This document shows, in pieces, positions 60,056 through 64,000 of a stretch of DNA of 64,000 nt. The translations under genes and the position numbers were made by a program. Below the pieces are notes generated by a model, which was given only the letters and a program-made list of their open reading frames with translations, searched no databases and was not told where the DNA came from. This stretch comes from Campylorhamphus procurvoides (Eukaryota > Chordata > Aves > Passeriformes > Dendrocolaptidae): assembly GCA_013396655.1 (NCBI GenBank), contig WBMV01000122.1, positions 248,686 to 312,685 on the forward strand. Direction: 5' to 3'. Each line of letters begins with the position of its first letter. Position 1 is the stretch's first letter.

Positions 60056-63000
60056 TCCCAGCAAGAGTAGGAAACAACAGGATCTGCAAAGGCAGTATTT
60101 AAAGAGCTGCCAAACGCACAGTCACAGGCTGTTTGCACCTCACGTTTGGCAGTTTCCAAAATCCCTTCCTCCCAGGACTTGGTGCAAGGAGATAGGAACT
60201 AAGGAGTTTCAGTAAGCCATCCAAAAAAGCTGTAGACAGTACTGCAAAGACAAGCAAAACAAGCAATCCTGGTGACCTCTGAGCAGTCTCCTCAGTTAGT
60301 ATAGTCAAACTAAAACTAGAGTCTTGCCTTTTTTCCAGCAGCAGCAGCAGAGAGTAGAAAGCACAGCAAGGCATATCTGGAGCGCAGCAGTGGGTCGTGC
60401 AGGCAGGGAAGAGTTTGTTCCATGCAGGAGAAGGGGCAGCAAGGCTGTGTGTTGTGTCTGCATGTCCCCATGCCCATCCCTCCTCCGTCAGCCCTAGATT
60501 CAAGGTCAGTGAAATGTTCTTCTTTCTTCAGAGGTGGAGGGAGGTTGTTCATGGAATGTGGGGAGCTGCCCTGGGGGTTTCCAAGCTTGTCAGAAGCAGG
60601 GCCATGAACAGCAGTGCTGCTGTTTAACTCCACCATCTTCCTTTAGAGTGAAAAGAAATCTTCTTTGTGAACTTCTTCCTTCTTCCACACCCTGCCATAC
60701 ACACCCCTGGAGAATATAATTTATAGTTGTGGTTCCTGTGCTACACTCTGAGTGTGTGAAGTCATCTCGCCACTGTTTGGGAGCCTGTAGGTATCTGCTG
60801 CCATGCTGAGTATTCAAAGTGGTTCCACCTCCCTCCTCTCTGGTCTCAGCCTGGGCAGGAGCTGCTCTGACAGAGAGCAGCCTGCATGTGCAAGGAGGGT
60901 TTCCTTTCTTCCTGTTCTCTCTGTTTGCCGCAGTGGCAAATGGCCCTGACTATGGGGTCTTGTGTGAGACAGGTTCTTTGCTTCTCGGGGAGCATAGACA
61001 TGTTCCTAGGTGTTATTTAAGCAATGTTTTCTTGTCACACTAATAGCTGCTGTGTGGCCTGTAGCCAACAGTAGGCAGAGAGGTGTGTCAGCCTGTGTGC
61101 CAGTTTTCTGTGTGTGTGTAGCAAGATGTTGTCTATGAGCAGACCTGGGCAGGTTTGTGCCCAGTGCATCAGGACTGGGATGCAGGTACACTGGGAAAGG
61201 CTGTGTGCTGATCTGTTAGGGTACCAGGTCAGCACTGTGCATCTGCATAGCGTAGAGATGTTGAGCCATGTTTGTTATTGTTAAAATTACTTTGAAAAGT
61301 AGCCTTATAAATTTCTGGATTCAACTATAATGACAATTTTCTTATTTAAATTGTATATTGCTAACTGTGTTTGTACCACGATTGTGATGTGTGCAGAGCA
61401 GCCAAGTACTTCCCCTGGGCTTCCCAGGCTTTGAGGATGTGCAGTGTTGAAATAAAGGTCAGACTTCACCACAGTACATGTACATAATGCCCTGTTAGCC
61501 TCCCCTCTGGTGGCACCCTGGCCAGTAGTGATTTGTACCTGCTGTGCATGACATGCATGTGGATGTGAGCAACTCACTAAAAAGAAATCTCGTTGGAGAA
61601 GAAACTGTGGAGGAGGTTGTTTTTAACCCCAGAATATTGTGATTTCTTGTCAAAATGCCAGCTGCATGAAGGCAGGTCAGCTGTAAAAGGCTGACCTCTG
61701 TGGATGAGAAAATTAGTCTGTCTCTAACCAGGAGTAGTTGAATTTGCCACCGCTGTTTTTCACACCTTGAAAATGTGATGAACAGAATGGCTGGGGAGTC
61801 GAGTGCGTGCCTTGAGCCCCGTGTTTAGCGGCCCTGCGGGTACTTTGTTCCTGACAGTCCTCCTGGCACCAACCAGAGATCGCTGCCAGTGCCATGCCCA
61901 TAAGAAAAGAGAAAGAATACATCCCCCCACAGGCTACCTGGTTAGATCTGTTCCTTTATCTTTGTAGCTGGGATGTGTTTCCCTGTCACAGGGTGCTAAT
62001 GACAGTGAGAACCATGCTGTGGTGAGTATGAGTAAGTGAGAACTGGGCAGCACTGCGAAACTCCTGTGCAAATGCCAGTGCAATGTTCTTTCAAACATTC
62101 AGAATAGCATTGCAGGTGCTGCTGCCCCATGGGCCTGTCAGTAGAGCTGGTGTTTGGCAGGCAGCTCTGCACTGGGGTATAAGACTCAGCCTTGTGCCTA
62201 GGACAAGCCATTAATTACTCATCAGCCTTCTGTTGCAACAGGACTGCTTGCCCTTCTTCAGTGAATCATCCAGCTTATTAGAAAAGTACCTTTACCTTCT
62301 CTCTCGCCTGTCTCTGGTAAGAGCCTGCAGCTCGGCTGGTTGGTGAAGCCTGTGGAGATTCTGCCCGTAGGTGTGTGCTCTGGACTCTGTTCCTGCCTCC
62401 TCCCTTTGCAGTTCCCACTGTCTTGTTTTCTTCAGCTGTGGCATTTAAAAGTCTGTATGAGCTCGACTGAAACGCTGTTTTTGCACACGTGTGAGATAAT
62501 GTAATGCCTCTGACAGCTTCAATAAAAGGAAATGAGACATGTGGAAAGCAGACCATTAAGAGCAATAAAATAAACTCAAAAGTGTGGGTTTTGTGCATCT
62601 TTCTGGAGCACACCAGTGGCTCTGATTTAGTCATGTTACCTGGGGCCAGTTTGTACATGCATGACACATACTGTTGATCTCAGCATTCATTGTTCTCTGC
62701 AGTGTGTTCAGTGAGCCTCAGGTTATCTGCTCACACTGCTAGATGTGACTCAGGCTCTTGCACCAATTCTTTGCAGCAAATTGTTTATTTTTTCTGTATT
62801 TTCTGCTCCTCTCCCACAAAGGAGTTACTTAAGGACGAGGGCAAATGGACTATAAATGGGATCTAGGTAAATTTCCTGTGGGAAATAAAGATCTTGATTT
62901 ATTTTGGTTTCTCCTACTGTTTTTTGCAGCCTTAAGCCTTGTCTGACACTGCTTCAGTGCAGATGGGAATGGCAGAAAAATGCTTTCTTGCCAACACTGC

Positions 63001-64000
63001 AGTTCTTCCCCAGGCAGCTGCAGGCTTGGGAGAGGCACCTGTTTCCCTGCAGCACAGCAAAGTGCCCTGCACCTCTCTAGGGATATGGAGAGGCCTCCCA
63101 GGAGTGCAAGGGGCCCTCTCACCTGGCCTAGGATGTGGCCTCTGCTGGTACCCTCTCTGGCTCTGCAGAAGCAGCTACCAGCTGGTTTCACTAAGAGCTT
63201 ATCTCCTTTCCAGATGCTGCAGGGACAGAGATGAGATGTGCTCAGCTGGTGCAAACCGAACTGCCTGGTGCCCTCAGGTGAGCCTCCTGGGCAGCACTGC
63301 TCTCTGGCACCTGCCATGCCAACCTGGTGTCCTCCCGAGTGTGCTGTGGGTCTGCCTGTCCCCGCGAGGCTCACTGGGGGCCCAGGGAGGCTCCTTGCCT
63401 GAGGAGAGGCTTGAGGAGAGCCTGTAGAGCAACATTTCCATGCCAGGGTGGGCTGGGGCTCTTGAATCCCCTTGTGCTGGACAGCCAGGCTGAGCCGGAC
63501 TCCCCTCTTGCTTCGGGTCAGCCCGACTGCCCGGTATGGGGTGTCTGGTATTTAGTGCTCCTGTGTGCATTTCCATGGTCAGTGTATGTACTGGAGCACT
63601 TTCAGCAAATCCAAGCAAGCGGCGCAAACCCCCTTCCAGGAATAACAACATTCTTCGAGTCAAATGGGTTTTTATTGCAGAGCTTAAAAGCCACTTAGTT
63701 CTCGAGCCGCAGGTTGGGATCCATGTGGAGCCTCTTGGCAGGGGGGATGCAGCATTTGGCCGGCAGCAGCAAAAGCAGCCGGGGCCGGCCCCTCCTCCTG
63801 CTCATCAGCGACCAAATGTGCCGTGCAGGTGTCTCCAGTTACCTGCCCACCCCCCGCGGCCTCCAGTTACCCAGAGAGGTAAAACTGGGGAAGGGAGGAC
63901 AAGGGGTTTTGCCGGGATGGTCTGCCCTGTCCCCCTCTGCTGCCCTGGCTCCAGCCGTGCTCGGGGGTGGCTGCAGGGGAGCCCTGTTGTCCCCTCCCTG
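60056..64000. other. 3' flank of TBX6L, no confirmed gene
   Basis: About 3.9 kb. Reading frames up to 174 codons occur on both strands in the GC-rich part but resemble no protein I know. The last 300 bases are strongly GC-rich. A 47-codon open frame on the minus strand (63,838 to 63,695) is followed by a minus-strand AATAAA (63,671-63,676) and may be the end of a convergent gene. Confidence 0.5.
61451..61456 (+). terminator. Possible distal polyadenylation signal
   Basis: AATAAA at the end of an AT-rich stretch (61,250-61,460) that looks like a transcript end. It could terminate a longer TBX6L 3'UTR of about 1.7 kb. Further AATAAA copies occur at 62,520, 62,563 and 62,884. No transcript evidence is available. 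Confidence 0.35.

Noticed and set aside
62850..63663. Long minus-strand frames (174 and 129 codons) near the window end
   Set aside because: They are GC-rich with few stops, low complexity and no recognisable family. They overlap equally long + strand frames, as expected of composition rather than coding.

Overview
This window is vertebrate nuclear DNA, most likely from a bird. The evidence is interrupted genes with consensus GT-AG splice sites, AATAAA polyadenylation signals, compact introns, very few transposons, a degraded CR1 LINE fragment (the typical sauropsid retrotransposon), and a VegT/Tbx16-type T-box gene, a lineage kept in birds, reptiles, amphibians and fish but missing from eutherian mammals. 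No operons, CRISPR arrays or prokaryotic systems are present.

Positions 1 to about 31,345 (+ strand) hold the 3' end of CABIN1, the calcineurin-binding and HIRA-associated regulator. Eight coding exons can be read in frame, encoding the C-terminal 596 residues or so up to the stop at 30,092-30,094. They are followed by a 1.25-kb 3'UTR and an AATAAA at 31,322. They include a calcineurin PxIxIT-type motif (PEITVT) and the MEF2-binding helix. One exon (27,354-27,518) lies alone inside a 12-kb interval and was recovered only by matching reading frame and homology.

From about 31,345 to 49,900 there are about 18.5 kb with no recognisable gene. This spacer contains isolated structural motifs: a 24-bp inverted repeat, two G-quadruplex motifs and a homopurine tract.

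From about 49,900 to 60,050 (+ strand) lies a complete T-box transcription factor gene, called TBX6L (avian orthologue of Xenopus VegT and zebrafish tbx16). It has nine coding exons and a predicted 452-residue product. The first coding exon contributes only five codons and one base, and was found by phase matching to the second. A TATA-like box and three CAAAG (TCF/LEF-type) motifs lie just upstream.

From 60,050 to 64,000 is 3' flank with further AATAAA signals, suggesting alternative longer TBX6L ends. The last 300 bases are GC-rich and may contain the end of a convergent minus-strand gene, only weakly supported. The two main genes are not known to act in one pathway; they are neighbours on the same strand.
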